Part shown: piece by piece, positions 62,963-64,000 of the stretch
How positions within the stretch are numbered: position 1 is the stretch's first letter
How the letters are laid out: every line of letters begins with the position of its first letter
Origin: an uncultured Lachnospiraceae bacterium
GTDB lineage: Bacteria > Bacillota > Clostridia > Lachnospirales > Lachnospiraceae
Assembly (NCBI GenBank): GCA_900316395.1
Contig: ONCT01000002.1
Location: 1-64,000 of the forward strand
DNA length: 64,000 nt
Reading direction: 5' to 3'
The notes under the pieces: generated by a model
The model's input: only the letters and a program-made list of their open reading frames with translations
What the model was told of the DNA's origin: nothing
Databases searched by the model: none
Program-made: the position numbers and the translations under genes

Positions 62963-64000
62963 TTAAGGATACATAATTCGAAATTCCTTCTCTTCATCAA
63001 TGGACACATCAGAGAGCAGGATGTTTCTCACAACATTTCTCTTAATGTCACGCTCCATCATACGAAATGCGCTTAAGGCATCCTTCTGGTATTCGAAGAC
63101 GAGATTACGCTGTGCCGTAGCCCTTCCTGAAACTGCTGATTGCAGCTGTTGTAGGTAATCTACTTCCTCTACCCATGCATCATCAATGGCCCTAAGAGTC
63201 GCAATCCTCATGAAGTTGGCCATATCTTCCTTGCTGCCTAGCTTATCCTGCTGACGCTTCAAGCCTGATTTGACAATCTCAATTATCTTCTCTCTGACAA
63301 ATGTTCTATCATCGAGCCTCTCTAGCATTTCCATTGCACGATTATCTAGTGTATAGCTTATATTATCAAGTATAAATCTTGTTATAACAGGACTTGTCAA
63401 CTCCTCGTTATCCTCAAAGAACACATCAACATTTTCATTAGCAATACCAATAATATCATCAAATGTTAGCTTGGCTCCGAATAACAGCTTATCTCTTGTC
63501 TCGTATAGGAGCTGTCTCTGCAGCTTCATAACCCTGTCGTAATCAAGCGCTTTCTTACGAGACTCCCTTGCGTTCTCCTCAGTCATTTTCTGAGATTTGT
63601 TGACATAACGCTTAATCTTTCTAGATGAAATCTTGCGCTTGCCATCAATGTATGGCTCGATTTTCTCAGTATTGAAATTGCTGACTACGTCGTCTTCTAA
63701 GGATACAAAGAACTGTGAAAATCCTGGGTCTCCCTGCCTTCCTGCACGACCTCTAGCCTGACGCTCCTGCCTTATGTTAGTCATTCTACCAACACCAATA
63801 ACAGCAAGGCCACCTAAGGCCTTCACCTCGTCAGAAAGCTTAATATCAGTACCTCTTCCAGCCATTGAAGTTGCAACAGTAACAGCCCCTAAGTCCCCTG
63901 CTTCCTTAATAATCTCAGCTTCCCAGAAGGCGTTGTTGGCATTAAGCACATTATGGGGAATTCTCTCGTTAATTAGCAGCGCTGATAAGTATTCTGTCTC
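62963..64000 (-). CDS. secA2: Accessory preprotein translocase ATPase SecA2 (5' part beyond window)
   Basis: Only the C-terminal 345 residues are in the window; the frame is open to base 64000 and reads NERIPHNVLNANN before the first internal ATG at 63949. MAGRGTDIKL, GRMTNIRQERQARGRAGRQGDPG and DDVVSNFNTEKI are SecA nucleotide-domain-2 and scaffold hallmarks. The protein stops right after EEKEFRIMYP and has no CxCx8C zinc tail, which fits SecA2 and not SecA1. It powers export of a glycosylated serine-rich adhesin. Confidence 0.93.
   Translation of the reverse strand, partial: ETEYLSALLINERIPHNVLNANNAFWEAEIIKEAGDLGAVTVATSMAGRGTDIKLSDEVKALGGLAVIGVGRMTNIRQERQARGRAGRQGDPGFSQFFVSLEDDVVSNFNTEKIEPYIDGKRKISSRKIKRYVNKSQKMTEENARESRKKALDYDRVMKLQRQLLYETRDKLLFGAKLTFDDIIGIANENVDVFFEDNEELTSPVITRFILDNISYTLDNRAMEMLERLDDRTFVREKIIEIVKSGLKRQQDKLGSKEDMANFMRIATLRAIDDAWVEEVDYLQQLQSAVSGRATAQRNLVFEYQKDALSAFRMMERDIKRNVVRNILLSDVSIDEEKEFRIMYP

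Noticed and set aside
1-64000. tRNA, rRNA and known riboswitch genes
   Set aside because: No cloverleaf with a T-loop GTTCRAAYC and acceptor stem, and no recognisable aptamer core, was seen in the intergenic regions by eye; no search tool was used.

Overview
The window is A+T-rich bacterial DNA from a Gram-positive anaerobe. It carries a single-chain pyruvate:ferredoxin oxidoreductase, a long acyl-CoA dehydratase activase, UPF0237/UPF0210 genes, an extended FtsA-like protein, a Gram-positive-type PolA, a Gram-positive LexA box and BspA/CAP/DUF5648 surface proteins. Together these point to Bacillota, class Clostridia, most likely Lachnospiraceae. I cannot name the species. Most genes lie on the minus strand. 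The exceptions are a small HTH regulator (5747) and argG (48176). No tRNA, rRNA or CRISPR array was seen.

Layout. 1-7.4 kb is an accessory surface region: a composite CAP-domain surface protein running off the left edge, two proteins with a shared membrane-anchor N-terminus (one out of frame at an A7 tract), a BspA-like remnant, two zinc-ribbon membrane proteins, an Xre regulator beside a perfect palindrome, and an AAA ATPase of the DUF4143 type. 7.4-7.9 kb is non-coding: five 33-bp tandem repeats joined to a 320-bp palindromic structured element. 8-26 kb is mainly housekeeping: nifJ, an unusual RNase HIII-like protein with a viroplasmin domain, an ABC-F protein, UPF0210/ACT, a YycJ-type hydrolase, an FtsA-like gene split by an in-frame UAG, coaE, polA and aminopeptidase P. 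26-29.5 kb is an SOS-type operon (Y-family polymerase, YolD-like, TtcA-AlkD fusion) behind a perfect LexA box. 29.5-33.3 kb is a zinc/cadmium efflux operon (HMA protein, P-type ATPase, SmtB-like regulator, pseudouridine synthase) with a clear operator and a second structured element inserted in it. 33.4-39.7 kb is a carbohydrate operon (TetR, GH2, GT-B-like protein, GPH transporter). 39.8-42.7 kb has a CTP-dependent lipid-kinase-like protein, a membrane-tethered DnaA-domain-IV-like protein and an AGCS symporter. 42.8-49.4 kb is arginine biosynthesis (argC, GNAT, argJ, argB, argD, with divergent argG) with paired ARG-box-like sites. 49.4-60 kb holds an orphan solute-binding lipoprotein, a Lon-like ATPase with a DUF2225 protein, glnS, a rhomboid-like protein and the activase. 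60-64 kb is the end of an accessory Sec glycoprotein locus (secA2, gtfA, gtfB).

Two non-coding patterns stand out. First, a family of intergenic hairpins keeps the apical sequence GCGATTTTCTnnATGAGCG while their stems differ from copy to copy. Second, two larger palindromic elements share a core whose first hairpin has different paired arms but the same AGGGAT loop. Both look like selected or mobile nucleic-acid structures that the coding map does not explain.
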